DNA from: DATARH01 sp963705325
GTDB lineage: Bacteria > Pseudomonadota > Alphaproteobacteria > ATCC43930 > CGMCC-115725
Length of the DNA stretch: 64,000 nucleotides
Assembly (NCBI GenBank): GCA_963705325.1
Contig: OY970069.1
Span: forward strand, 5,580,001-5,644,000
Direction of reading: 5' to 3'
Below, in pieces: positions 8,047-16,287 of the stretch. The translations under genes were made by a program, and so were the position numbers. The notes under the pieces are model-generated. The model ran no database searches. It was not told where the DNA came from and saw only the letters and a list, made by a program, of their open reading frames with translations. Within the stretch, counting starts at the first letter, position 1. Every line of letters starts with the position of its first letter.

Positions 8047-9093
8047 CTATTCCGCCGCCACCATCTCGGCTGCATCAGATTTGTGGCCCTTCTGATGGAA
8101 ATAATTGGCGCGGTAGAACGCGAGAACCAGCTCGCGATAGATGGTCGGCTCGTAACGCGCCGGGTTGTCGGCCGAGACGCAACTCGGCAGGCAGGCGATG
8201 GTCGAATTCGGGTTGGGCGAGTGGAAATAGGCGATCGAATAGCGGTCGGCGCCGCTTTCGTTGAGCACGCCGTGCGGGGTCGAGAGGAAACGGTCGTTCG
8301 AGAAGCGCCGCATCATGTTGCCGAGGTTGATCAGGAACGTGCCCTCGATGATCGGCGGCGGGAACCATTCTCCATTCGGCAGGCGCACCGCAAGCCCCGG
8401 CACCTCGGTGCGGGCGAGCGCGGTCATGAACGAATTGTCGGTGTGCGGCGCCTGGCCGAACAGGTTGTCCTCGTCCGGGTCCTGCGGCGGGTAATGCAGG
8501 AAGCGCAGATTGTGGTGACCGTCATTAGCGAAAAGCGGGGCGAAGGTGTCGGGTGGCATGTCGAGCGCCGCGGCGAAGGCCGGCAACATGCGGTCGCACA
8601 TCGCGCCCAGTGTCTTGAAATAGGTCACCATCGGCTGGCGGATATCGGGCAGCGATGGTGGCCACTGGTTGCAGCCCCGCAGCGGCATTTTGGCGACCAC
8701 CTCGGGATGATCGGGGGTGCGGTCGTGGCTGATGAAAAAGCTCTCGTTCTGGTTCGGCCGGGTCGCCTTGTGGACGGTCGAGGCGCCCTGCACCGACGCA
8801 TTCATCGGCAGGTAACCGATGTTCCACTCGTTGAGCTGTAAGGCGAGCTTCTCTGCCATCGGCAGAGAATGAAAACGCCGCGAGGCGGCGAAGGCGTCAT
8901 CGACGATGCGATCGGGAACGCCGTGGCCCGAGATGTAGAAGAAGCCGACATTCTCGCAGGCGTGCCGGACCTGGGGCACGAGGCGATCGAGCGCGCCCGG
9001 CTCCCCGGCGAAATAGGGGCCGTAATCGATGACCGGGATTTGCGCCGCCGCCGCGGCGACGTCCTTGACCCCTTGTTCCTTGAACAGATTCAT
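8047..9093 (-). CDS. Isopenicillin-N-synthase-family 2-oxoglutarate/Fe(II) dioxygenase
   Basis: A 348-aa non-haem iron oxygenase. The N-terminal DIOX_N region (IPVIDYGPYFAG, NVGFFYISGHGVPDRIVDDAF) is followed by the jelly-roll core with HxD in PHTDNSFMTAL, the distal His in FLSTPHGVLNESGADR, and the 2-oxoglutarate-binding RxS in DRYSIAYFHSP. Family members oxidise small metabolites or hydroxylate amino-acid and lactone compounds; the substrate is not evident. It is first gene of the operon with the lactonase and HAD enzyme. A double palindrome 68-123 bases upstream of its start is a likely operator. Confidence 0.86.
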   Translation of the reverse strand: MNLFKEQGVKDVAAAAAQIPVIDYGPYFAGEPGALDRLVPQVRHACENVGFFYISGHGVPDRIVDDAFAASRRFHSLPMAEKLALQLNEWNIGYLPMNASVQGASTVHKATRPNQNESFFISHDRTPDHPEVVAKMPLRGCNQWPPSLPDIRQPMVTYFKTLGAMCDRMLPAFAAALDMPPDTFAPLFANDGHHNLRFLHYPPQDPDEDNLFGQAPHTDNSFMTALARTEVPGLAVRLPNGEWFPPPIIEGTFLINLGNMMRRFSNDRFLSTPHGVLNESGADRYSIAYFHSPNPNSTIACLPSCVSADNPARYEPTIYRELVLAFYRANYFHQKGHKSDAAEMVAAE

Positions 9094-9160
9094 CGCGTTC
9101 CCTCTTGCCGCTGTTGGGCTGACTATACCGTGGCCGGGCGCCCGGTTGCCATCGACGCAA

Positions 9161-9216
9161 ATAACAGATGGTGAACCATCTGTTATCCATCTGTTATCGA
9201 CAGCGGTAACAGATGG
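9161..9216. promoter_or_regulatory. Double palindrome, probable operator of the dioxygenase operon
   Basis: A perfect inverted repeat with 12-base arms around a 2-base centre occupies 9161-9186 (arm ATAACAGATGGT). It is followed at once by a second inverted repeat of 10-base arms (9187-9196 and 9207-9216) with the same core. The motif AACAGATGG thus occurs four times, alternating in orientation, in 56 bases. It lies upstream of the start at 9093 on the minus strand. Such paired dyads are typical binding sites of dimeric repressors or activators (TetR, GntR, LuxR or MarR type); no regulator gene is visible beside it. Confidence 0.6.
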
Positions 9217-9261
9217 TGGCCACCTCCTGTTCTGGGCCTTTGCAGGAGGAGAAGGTTCGTC

Positions 9262-9314
9262 CCCCGGCCTTCGCCGGGGCAGGCTTCGAGGTCTTCGCTG
9301 ACGCGAAGCACCTC
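9262..9314. repeat. Palindromic intergenic repeat, two adjacent hairpins
   Basis: Two stem-loops in tandem: CCCCGGC/GCCGGGG with a CTTC loop (9262-9279), then CTTCGC/GCGAAG with a TGAC loop (9293-9308) extended by GAGGT/ACCTC with one bulged base. The sequence resembles the dispersed palindromic elements found between genes in many alphaproteobacteria. On the minus strand they lie far upstream of the dioxygenase gene. They may act in RNA stability or be non-functional repeats. Confidence 0.65.
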
Positions 9315-9418
9315 AGGATGAGGAAATCTCTTTGTCAGCGAGGACCCAGGCTGGCACAGAATTTTGGCGATTTTAGCGTTGATGACATCCGACGGTGAAA
9401 ATCTAGAAATGTCGCTAT

Positions 9419-9675
9419 TGCAGTTTAACGGCATTGTCTACCCGCGCTGTCGCCGCGTGCCGGTGCTGCTGGCCGATGGGGTCGACGACCTCGCGACCGT
9501 CGACCGTCCCCGCGGCTGATCAATTCTCTTTGTTTACCAATTCGATGAAGACACTGAACTTGCTCGGTTCGGCAAAAACGCTAATCGACAGAAAGCCCAT
9601 CAAGAACCAAAACGCTGACGTGCTTTTGCGAATTCGGACCATCATCGACATCCTATAATGCAGTTTAGCGGCATT
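9419..9675. repeat. Pair of 17-base direct repeats 240 bases apart
   Basis: A 17-base unit beginning TGCAGTTTA and ending CGGCATT occurs at 9419-9435 and again at 9659-9675 with one difference (A against G at the tenth base). The bases just before each copy are also similar (CTAT, TATA). The two copies bracket a short ORF on the minus strand. They could be the footprint of an inserted segment, or duplicated promoter elements. Confidence 0.5.
9520..9651 (-). CDS. Possible 43-aa single-pass membrane peptide
   Basis: Short open frame starting ATG 9651 with basic N-terminus (VRIRKSTS), one hydrophobic segment (AFWFLMGFLSISVFA) and a short tail ending LVNKEN. The leader-like charge pattern suggests a membrane or secreted peptide. 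Its base composition is lower in GC than its surroundings, and it lies between the two 17-base direct repeats. There is only a weak AGG ribosome site directly before the start. Coding is unproven; it may be chance or the remnant of a larger gene. Confidence 0.3.
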   Translation of the reverse strand: MSMMVRIRKSTSAFWFLMGFLSISVFAEPSKFSVFIELVNKEN

Positions 9676-9704
9676 TCCCTGCCCCCTCCGCAGAAGGAAA
9701 AACT

Positions 9705-9782
9705 ATGACCGTCGTCACCTTCGGAAAGCGTGGGCCGGTCGCCGCCGCCGAGCGGCCGGAGAGCGGGTTCGTGCGCCCATGA
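9705..9782 (+). CDS. Possible 25-aa leader peptide
   Basis: Tiny open frame behind a good ribosome site (GAAGGA, 8 bases before ATG 9705). It ends TGA inside the ATGA that starts the next small gene, so translation of the two would be coupled. Its first 12 codons match the first 12 codons of the enoyl-CoA hydratase at 10037 in 28 of 36 bases by my count, and the peptides begin MTVVTFGKRGPV and MSVVTVEERGPV. It may be a leader or a fragment of a duplicated hydratase gene. Confidence 0.35.
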   Translation: MTVVTFGKRGPVAAAERPESGFVRP

Positions 9783-9973
9783 GAACGCTACCGCTTGCCG
9801 TGTTGGGCGCTCTCATCGGCGGGGGCTACGAGGCGTATCGGAGTTTTGACCTCATCCGCATGGGCGCGTATTCCCCAGCGGCGGGGCTGGGGATCATCTT
9901 GGCCGGCGCGGTGGTCGGTGCGGTCGTCTTCGCCGTCGCGGCGGTCTTGTACCGGCTGATGCGTCGCGGCTGA
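9779..9973 (+). CDS. Small membrane protein
   Basis: A 64-aa protein with two predicted membrane segments: LPLAVLGALIGGGYEAYRS near the N-terminus (weak) and AAGLGIILAGAVVGAVVFAVAAVLY, ending in a basic tail RLMRRG. The ATG overlaps the stop of a 25-codon ORF by four bases. No family is recognised. It lies 63 bases before the enoyl-CoA hydratase and may share its transcript. Confidence 0.5.
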   Translation: MRTLPLAVLGALIGGGYEAYRSFDLIRMGAYSPAAGLGIILAGAVVGAVVFAVAAVLYRLMRRG

Positions 9974-10036
9974 CTGCGAGGATGGAACACAACCGCACGC
10001 TAAAGGCCCACAGGATGACATTTGAGGGAGTTGTTG

Positions 10037-10774
10037 ATGTCCGTTGTCACCGTTGAAGAGCGCGGGCCGGTTTCGGTCATTGCGATCAACCGGCCCGAGA
10101 AGCTCAACGCGATCAACAAGGCGGTGGCGATCGAGCTGCAGCAGGCGTTTGCCGCGTTCGACGCGTCGGAGCAGCGGGTGGCGATCCTCACCGGGCTCGG
10201 CGGGCGGGCGTTCTCGGCCGGAGCCGACGTTACCGATTTGCCGGAACTGTGGCGCTGCGTGCCGACGGTCGGGATCAAGACCGACAAGCCGATCATCGCC
10301 GCGGTCAGCGGCTGGTGCATCGGCGGCGGGCTGGTGATGGCGATGATGTGCGATCTGCTGGTCGCGGCGGAGAACGCCAAGTTTTCCTACCCGGAAGGCA
10401 AGGTCGGCATCACCGGCGGGATGATCGCGGGCCTCGCGGCGCGCATCCCGCACAAGGTGGCGATGGAGATGATGCTCTTGGGCGAGCCGATGGACGCGCA
10501 GCGCGCCTATGCGGTCGGGCTGGCGAACAAGGTGGTTGCGCCGGGCGGCGAGGTCGACGAGGCGGTGGCGATGGCCGAGAAGATCGTCGATTTGGCGCCG
10601 CTGGCGCTGGCGGCGATGAAGCGGTTCGTCAACGAGGGAGTGCTGCCGAAGGGGCCGGCGGAGCTGGCCGCGCGCTATGGCGCCGAACTGGGCGCGGTGC
10701 GCGACAGCGAGGATGCGAAGGAGGGGGTGCGGGCGTTTCGGGAGAAGCGGCGGCCGCGCTACCAGGGACGGTAG
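10037..10774 (+). CDS. Enoyl-CoA hydratase/isomerase family protein
   Basis: A 245-aa crotonase-fold enzyme acting on acyl-CoA thioesters. Signatures are VIAINRPEKLNAINKAV, the oxyanion-hole segment FSAGADVTDLPEL, and ISGWCIGGGLVMAMMCDLLVA-like helix 3 starting AVSGWCIGGG. The position of the second catalytic Glu of true hydratases is taken by VGITGGMIAG, so isomerase, hydrolase or decarboxylase chemistry is possible. ATG 10037 is preferred to the upstream TTG because GAGGGA lies 7 bases before it. Isolated from other beta-oxidation genes here. Confidence 0.85.
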   Translation: MSVVTVEERGPVSVIAINRPEKLNAINKAVAIELQQAFAAFDASEQRVAILTGLGGRAFSAGADVTDLPELWRCVPTVGIKTDKPIIAAVSGWCIGGGLVMAMMCDLLVAAENAKFSYPEGKVGITGGMIAGLAARIPHKVAMEMMLLGEPMDAQRAYAVGLANKVVAPGGEVDEAVAMAEKIVDLAPLALAAMKRFVNEGVLPKGPAELAARYGAELGAVRDSEDAKEGVRAFREKRRPRYQGR

Positions 10775-10807
10775 CGCCGAGTGATCAGGCTAGGCGATTC
10801 GCGGAAA

Positions 10808-11005
10808 TCAGGCGGCGAAGAGCAGAAAGCCCTTCGATTTTTCGAGGCGGGCGGCTTCCTTGGCTTCGTTATAGTTGCGCAAGGCGGCGCGGTCGTTTTC
10901 AGCGACGTCTGCGTGGGTCGGGACGGCGCACGCGGTCGGGCAGCGCGTGATGCCCTTGGTGCGCATGAACTCAGCAACCGCAGCGTCGTACTCGTTCTGG
11001 GACAT
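10808..11005 (-). CDS. Conserved 65-aa hypothetical protein
   Basis: Small soluble protein with two close Cys in GITRCPTACAVPTHADV and a charged helical C-terminal half. The opening EYDAAVAEFMRTKGITRCPT looks like a short helix-turn module and I recall similar small proteins in rhizobia-like genomes, without known function. Codon use matches the neighbours. Convergent with the enoyl-CoA hydratase gene, from which it is 33 bases away. Confidence 0.6.
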   Translation of the reverse strand: MSQNEYDAAVAEFMRTKGITRCPTACAVPTHADVAENDRAALRNYNEAKEAARLEKSKGFLLFAA

Positions 11006-11078
11006 GGGGGGAACTCCACGGTCGAAATTAACGCTAACGGGCTTAGTTAAACCCTCCGATCGTTAACAACGGGTTAGA

Positions 11079-11110
11079 GTCAAACCTCCCACAAAATTTT
11101 TTGGTTTGAC
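11079..11110. promoter_or_regulatory. Inverted repeat in AT-rich spacer
   Basis: GTCAAACC (11079-11086) and GGTTTGAC (11103-11110) form a perfect 8-base inverted repeat around a 16-base AT-rich centre, 47 bases before the start of the metallo-hydrolase gene. It lies between divergent genes and could be an operator or part of a hairpin. Nothing else identifies the regulator. Confidence 0.35.
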
Positions 11111-11156
11111 CGTGCCGACAGCGGATATGGCTTTTCTTCAGAGGCAAACGATATAG

Positions 11157-12020
11157 TTGAGTCGGGCAGTACAGGGGCCGCGATTGGGCAAGGCCGACAT
11201 TACCGTTCGCTTCTGGGGGGTGCGCGGCAGCATCCCCTGCCCCGGCCCGGAAACCGTGCGCTACGGCGGCAACACCTCATGCGTCGAGATCCGCTGCGGG
11301 AAGCACCTGATCGTCTTCGACGGCGGCACCGGGTTGCGCCCGCTCGGCCGGGAACTCGACAAGAGCGGCAAGAAGGCCGACCTCGATATTTTCTTCAGCC
11401 ACACGCATCACGACCATATCGGCGGCATGCTGTTCTTTTCGCCCTGCTACCACGCCGGCAACCAGCTACGCATCTGGGCGGGGCATCTGAAGCCAGCCGG
11501 CAAAAACATCAAGGACGTGCTGAAGACGATGATGTCGCCGCCGCTCTTCCCGGTGCCCGTCGACATCTTTGCCGCCAAGCTCGATTTCAATGACTTCAGC
11601 GCCGGCGAGACGCTCACCCCCTACCCCGACGTGACGCTCAAGACCGCGCCGCTCAACCACCCCAATGGCGCGACCGGCTATCGCCTCGAATTCGCCGGCA
11701 AGTCGGTCGCCTACCTCACCGATGTCGAGCATGTGCCGGGCGAGAGCGACCCCAACGTGCTGAGCCTGATGAACCGAGCCGACATCGCGATCTACGACTG
11801 CACCTATGACGGGACCGAGTTCGACAAACACCGCGGCTGGGGCCACTCGACCTGGCAGGAAGGATTGCGGCTGGCAGACGAGGCCAAGGTCAAGCAATTC
11901 GTGATCTTCCACCACGATCCCGACCACGACGACGCTTTCATGGATAAAATCGCCGCGGCGGCCGAGAAACAGCGCCCCGGCACGGTGGTCGCCAAGGAAG
12001 GGATGACGCTGACGCTTTAG
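11157..12020 (+). CDS. Metallo-beta-lactamase-fold hydrolase (PhnP/phosphodiesterase-like)
   Basis: A 287-aa metallo-hydrolase of the COG1235 type. The ligand motif is FSHTHHDHIGG, with later ligands in LNHPNGATGY, TDVEH and IFHHDPDHDD. The opening ITVRFWGVRGSIPCPGPETVRYGGNTSCVEI is shared by a common group of cyclic-phosphodiesterase-like proteins. The substrate is unknown; nucleotide or phosphonate cyclic esters are handled by relatives. The start is TTG 11157 or TTG 11184; neither has a strong ribosome site, so the N-terminus is uncertain by nine residues. Confidence 0.8.
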   Translation: MSRAVQGPRLGKADITVRFWGVRGSIPCPGPETVRYGGNTSCVEIRCGKHLIVFDGGTGLRPLGRELDKSGKKADLDIFFSHTHHDHIGGMLFFSPCYHAGNQLRIWAGHLKPAGKNIKDVLKTMMSPPLFPVPVDIFAAKLDFNDFSAGETLTPYPDVTLKTAPLNHPNGATGYRLEFAGKSVAYLTDVEHVPGESDPNVLSLMNRADIAIYDCTYDGTEFDKHRGWGHSTWQEGLRLADEAKVKQFVIFHHDPDHDDAFMDKIAAAAEKQRPGTVVAKEGMTLTL

Positions 12021-12078
12021 CGCGTCCGTCGAGACGGCCGGTTCGCGGCCTCCTCAGGAGGACGGGTTTTCTAAATCA

Positions 12079-13278
12079 TCAGTGATAGGGGTCGGCGGCG
12101 TCCCTGAGTCCGTCGCCAAAGAAATTAAACGCCAGCACGGTGACGATCACCGGCACCACCGGCAGCATCAGCCACGGGTAGAGCGCGACGACGCTGATGT
12201 TCTGCGCCTCGGAGAGCAGCACGCCCCAGCTGGTGATCGGCGCGCGCAGGCCGAGCCCGAGGAACGAGAGCGCGGTCTCGCCGAGGATCATGCTGGGGAT
12301 GACAAGGGTCGCCGAGGCGATCAGGTGGCTCATAAAGCTCGGCAGCAAATGGCGGCCGATGATCCGCGCCGGGGTCGCGCCCATCAGCACCGCGGCGGTG
12401 CAGAAATCCTCCTCGCGCAGCGACAAGAGCTTCGAGCGCACCGCGCGCGCCAGATGCGTCCACTCGATCATGCCGAGGATGATGGTGATGCCGAAATAGA
12501 CGAGGATCGGGCTCCACGTCACCGGCAGGATCGCGGACAGCGCCATCCATAGCGGCAGATGCGGGAAGGACTGGATCACCTCGATGCCGCGCTGGATGCC
12601 GATATCGGTCCAGCCGCCGTAATAGCCGGCGATGCCGCCGATAACGATGCCGAGGGTGAAGCTGATGGCGACGCCGATGAGGCCGACGGTCAGCGATATC
12701 CGGGCGCCGTAGACGATGCGCGATAGAAGATCGCGGCCGAGCCGGTCGGTGCCGAGCAGGAACAACTGCCCGCTCTCGGCCGGGCAAAACAGGTGCAAGT
12801 TCGCAGGAATACTGCCCCAGAACAGATATTTGTCGCCGTGGCAGAAGAACCTGAGCGGCTGACGCTTGTCGGGGTTCGGGGTGTAGACGCGCTTCAGATT
12901 GTTCATGTCGAGGCGGTAGTCGTAGCCCTCGACATAGGGCGCGGCGAGGCCGTTTTCGTCGAAGAAATGGATGTGTTGCGGCGGGGCGTAGATGAAATCG
13001 GTGTTGCGGGTATCGAGCGCATAGGGCGCGAGAAACTCGCTGACCAGCGTCGTCGCGTACATCCCCAGCAGGAGAAACCCGGCGACGACGGCGACCCGGT
13101 GCCGGCGCAAGCGCCACCACATCAGCCGCCATTGCGAGGCCTGGTAGAACCGCTCCTGTCCCGCGGTCATCGCCTCGACCGACATCGGGTCAAACGGCGC
13201 CGGCGAGACGTAGTGCGGCAACGGGTCGATGCTGACGTCTCCGCGCCGGTCGGCCGGATCGATGGTGATGTCGGTCAT
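12079..13278 (-). CDS. ABC transporter permease, OppC/DppC type
   Basis: A 399-aa inner-membrane permease of the peptide/nickel importer family. It has an N-terminal cytoplasmic region (about 55 aa), a first membrane helix near VAVVAGFLLLGMYATTLVS, a long periplasmic segment (about residues 85-180, longer than usual and with two Cys), the DRLGRDLLSRIVYGARISL signature, and the EAA loop AAVLMGATPARIIGRHLLP that contacts the ATPase. The stretched periplasmic loop may be an adaptation to its binding protein. It is the last gene of the long minus-strand operon and overlaps oppB by four bases. Confidence 0.9.
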   Translation of the reverse strand: MTDITIDPADRRGDVSIDPLPHYVSPAPFDPMSVEAMTAGQERFYQASQWRLMWWRLRRHRVAVVAGFLLLGMYATTLVSEFLAPYALDTRNTDFIYAPPQHIHFFDENGLAAPYVEGYDYRLDMNNLKRVYTPNPDKRQPLRFFCHGDKYLFWGSIPANLHLFCPAESGQLFLLGTDRLGRDLLSRIVYGARISLTVGLIGVAISFTLGIVIGGIAGYYGGWTDIGIQRGIEVIQSFPHLPLWMALSAILPVTWSPILVYFGITIILGMIEWTHLARAVRSKLLSLREEDFCTAAVLMGATPARIIGRHLLPSFMSHLIASATLVIPSMILGETALSFLGLGLRAPITSWGVLLSEAQNISVVALYPWLMLPVVPVIVTVLAFNFFGDGLRDAADPYH

Positions 13279-14273
13279 TGCCGCCGCCCCGCCTGCAGGC
13301 GTATGCGCGGATCGAGCACCGCCAGCGCCAGATCCGAGAGCAGCACCCCGATCACAGTCAGGAACGACATGAACATCAGGAACGAGCCGGCGAGATACAT
13401 GTCCTGGCTGCGCAGCGCGTCGAGCAACATGGGCCCGGTGGTCGGCAATGCCATCACCACCGAGACAATGACCGCGCCGGATATCACCTGGGGCAGCAGC
13501 GAGCCGATATCGCTGATGAACGGATTGAGGGCCATGCGCAGCGGATACTTGAACAGCACCCTCAACGGCCGCAAACCCTTGGCCCGCGCCGTAACCACGT
13601 ACTGCTTTTGGAGTTCATCCAGGAGGTTGGCGCGCAGGCGGCGGATCATCGCCGCAGTGCCGGCGGTGCCGATGACGAGGACCGGAATCCAGATATGGGC
13701 CGCCACGGAGGCGGCCTTGGCGAGCGACCACGGCTTGGCGAGATATTGCGGGTCCATCAACCCGCCGACCGAGATGCCGAACCAGACATGGGCGAAATAG
13801 ACCAGCACCAGCGCCAACAGGAAGCTCGGCGTCGCCAGCCCGAGAAAGCCGAGGAAGGTCAGCGCGTAATCGGCGAGGTTGTACTGATGCGTCGCCGAAT
13901 AAACGCCGATCGGGAAGGCGACGATGTAGGTGAAAATAATCGTCGCCAGCGAGACGATGAAGGTCAGCATCAGCCGGTCGCCAACCACCTTGTTGACCGG
14001 CATGTCGTAGAGAAACGAATAGCCCATGTCGCCGCGCAACAACCCGCCGACCCAATAGAGGTATTGCTGCCACAGCGGCAGGTCGAAACCGTACTGGGCT
14101 TTCAGAAACGCGATCTTGGCGAGGTTCGCCTTCTCGCCAGAGCTTTGCAGCTCGGCGATATAGGTCGAGAAGAAATCGCCCGGCGGCAGGTGAATGATCG
14201 TGAAGATGGCGATGCTGATGACAATCAGCGTCGGCACCATGATCAGGATGCGGTGGACGATGTATCCCAGCAT
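13275..14273 (-). CDS. ABC transporter permease, OppB/DppB type
   Basis: A 332-aa inner-membrane permease with six predicted helices. The N-terminal MLGYIVHRILIMVPTLIVIS is characteristic of OppB/DppB, as is the periplasmic GLLRGDMGYSF. The coupling loop is YVVTARAKGLRPLRVLFKY. It pairs with the OppC-type protein to form the channel. It is separated from the binding-protein gene by 88 bases, a gap at which translation coupling of the operon is interrupted. Confidence 0.92.
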   Translation of the reverse strand: MLGYIVHRILIMVPTLIVISIAIFTIIHLPPGDFFSTYIAELQSSGEKANLAKIAFLKAQYGFDLPLWQQYLYWVGGLLRGDMGYSFLYDMPVNKVVGDRLMLTFIVSLATIIFTYIVAFPIGVYSATHQYNLADYALTFLGFLGLATPSFLLALVLVYFAHVWFGISVGGLMDPQYLAKPWSLAKAASVAAHIWIPVLVIGTAGTAAMIRRLRANLLDELQKQYVVTARAKGLRPLRVLFKYPLRMALNPFISDIGSLLPQVISGAVIVSVVMALPTTGPMLLDALRSQDMYLAGSFLMFMSFLTVIGVLLSDLALAVLDPRIRLQAGRRQ

Positions 14274-14361
14274 CAGCCAAGCATCCCGGACCGCTTCGCC
14301 CCCATCGGCCTACTAACGTTGGTTTAGCACAGCGGCGGCGATCGGGGAACGGAAGCCACCG

Positions 14362-16287
14362 CTATTTCCCGGGCGCCAATTCGGCCGAAGGGCCGGGCGG
14401 CTTCGGCTTGTTAAACCAGAACCCGTCCGGTTTGTAGATGCCGAAATGAGCGCCGGGATCCCAGTTGTAAATGCCGTCATAAGGCACATTCCGCAGCCGA
14501 TCGTTGATCACGACCGGCTGCAGCACCCCGGCGATGAGACCGATCGAGAACACCTGATCGGACCAAATATCGAGCATCTCATGCCAAATCTTCGCTTGGT
14601 CGGCCTCGTCCGTCGCCGCCAGCCACTCGTCATTGAGCTGCTTCAGCTTGACCGCCGCCGGCAAGTCTGGCGGCTCGCCGGATTTACCCTTGGTCTCGAA
14701 ATAGTCGCCCCATTTCGGCCACTCGAGCTGTTCCTGGCTGGTCGGCGCGAATTCGCCGGGCGACATCGAGGCTGTCGCAAGCCCATTCTCGATCCCCTTG
14801 TCGAGCGACATCAGCGCCTCGCCGGAGAACACGCGGCGGCGGAACAAGGTGAGCTGAGACGGCTTCGAATAAAGCTGGATGCCGACCCGGCGCCAGGAAT
14901 CGCGGATCAGCTCGAGGACATCCGATTTTTCCGTCGACTCGCCCGAATCCTCGACGATGATCGCCGCAGGACGGCCATCCGGCAGCAACCGCATGCCATC
15001 CCCGTCACGTTTGGCCAGCCCGGCTTCGTCGAGCAGTTTGTTTGCTTGATCGATGTCGTAGGTCGACCAGGCGCGGTATTCGCTGCGGAACAACGGGCTT
15101 TGCGGGAGCACCGTGTTCTGGCCCTCGATCGCCAGGCCGAAATAGAGCGCCTGATTGATTTCGTGCCGATCGATTGCCAGCGACAGGGCGCGGCGGAAGC
15201 GGACGTCGCGGATCAAGCCGCGCCATACCGGGTCGGTGACATTGAGGTTCGGGTAGAGCGCCAGCTGGCTGCCGGGACCGGTGCGCCAGAGTTTCACCTT
15301 GTAGCCGCCATCGGCCTCGCCCGCCTTGAGAAAGGTGTAATCATCGAAGCGCAGATAGCGCGCCTGCAAGTCGCTTTCCCCGGCGCCGGTTTTGGCCGGG
15401 ATGATCTTGCTGTCAGCGATCGAGTAGACGACGCGGTCGATATAGGGGAGCTGATGCCCAGCACCGTCGACCCGGTAGTAGTACGGGTTGCGCTCGAAGA
15501 CGAGCCGGTCGGCCGGCGGCTTGGTCTTCAGCACCCAAGGCTCCAGCGTCGGCAGCTTGGGATTGTCGTTCTTGTACATGCTGTCGAGCTTGGTATGGAG
15601 CGCCGCCCAATTGCGCACCCCTGCCTTCTTGACCAAGGCGGCGAGCTCTTCCTTGTCGGCGTACTTGATGTGGAATTTTTTCAGGTAATGGGCCGGGCAG
15701 TAGATAAAAAGTGGGTCGGGCCCGGCCAACGCCGGCAGAAAGAGCGGGTTCGGCTTCGCCCAGGTGTAGCGCACCGTCGTCTCGTCGACGACCTCGAATT
15801 TCGGCGGCTCGCCGTCGACCAGCATTTGTGGCGGGAGGCCAGCGGCGGACAGGTCAGGGTTGTTGGCGACATCCTCAAACCAGTAGCGGAAATCCTCGGC
15901 GGTGAAGGGCTTGCCGTCCGACCATTTGTGGCCAGGCCGCAGATGCAGCGTGAACATCCGGCCTTCGTCGACATCGACCGCAAGCAGCATATCGGGAACG
16001 ATCGCCAGCGCCGGGGTATAGGCGACAAGGCGGGCATAGCCATAGACGACCATCATCCGCGAATCCTTGGCGCTCGACATCAGCATGCGCAGATCGCCGC
16101 CGGGCCGTCCCAGGCGTTCCAATTCGGCCAGCGCCGGCTCCTTTGGGAGGCGCTGTGCCACCGGTGGCAGCTTGCCGCTGCTGACCGCGTCGGCGAAATA
16201 CGGCGTCTCCAGCAGCTCCGCGCGCGCGCCGGGACCGACCGCCAGCGTCAGCAGCAGGCCGACGAGGACGGCAAGGCGGCGCCTCAT
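14362..16287 (-). CDS. ABC transporter periplasmic solute-binding protein, family 5
   Basis: A 641-aa secreted receptor of the peptide/opine class (SBP_bac_5). The start ATG 16287 overlaps the ATPase stop by four bases and gives a signal peptide MRRRLAVLVGLLLTLAVGP ending GARA. Family marks are FTLHLRPGHKWSDGKPFTAEDF-like text (HLRPGHKWSDGKPFTAEDF), FERNPYYYRVDGAG, and DVRFRRALSLAIDRHEINQ. It is about 100 aa longer than OppA, closer to the YejA-like and large rhizobial receptors. The ligand cannot be told; the surrounding glycosyltransferases hint at a glycopeptide or oligosaccharide. Confidence 0.9.
   Translation of the reverse strand: MRRRLAVLVGLLLTLAVGPGARAELLETPYFADAVSSGKLPPVAQRLPKEPALAELERLGRPGGDLRMLMSSAKDSRMMVVYGYARLVAYTPALAIVPDMLLAVDVDEGRMFTLHLRPGHKWSDGKPFTAEDFRYWFEDVANNPDLSAAGLPPQMLVDGEPPKFEVVDETTVRYTWAKPNPLFLPALAGPDPLFIYCPAHYLKKFHIKYADKEELAALVKKAGVRNWAALHTKLDSMYKNDNPKLPTLEPWVLKTKPPADRLVFERNPYYYRVDGAGHQLPYIDRVVYSIADSKIIPAKTGAGESDLQARYLRFDDYTFLKAGEADGGYKVKLWRTGPGSQLALYPNLNVTDPVWRGLIRDVRFRRALSLAIDRHEINQALYFGLAIEGQNTVLPQSPLFRSEYRAWSTYDIDQANKLLDEAGLAKRDGDGMRLLPDGRPAAIIVEDSGESTEKSDVLELIRDSWRRVGIQLYSKPSQLTLFRRRVFSGEALMSLDKGIENGLATASMSPGEFAPTSQEQLEWPKWGDYFETKGKSGEPPDLPAAVKLKQLNDEWLAATDEADQAKIWHEMLDIWSDQVFSIGLIAGVLQPVVINDRLRNVPYDGIYNWDPGAHFGIYKPDGFWFNKPKPPGPSAELAPGK

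Noticed and set aside
7330..8841. Open frame of 503 codons running across the lactonase and dioxygenase genes on the plus strand
   Set aside because: It spans two well-supported minus-strand genes and reads like an antisense shadow.
12049..12070. CCTCCT-C-AGGAGG followed by GGGTTTT as a terminator after the metallo-hydrolase gene
   Set aside because: The central loop would be one base, too tight for a stable hairpin; palindrome may be accidental.
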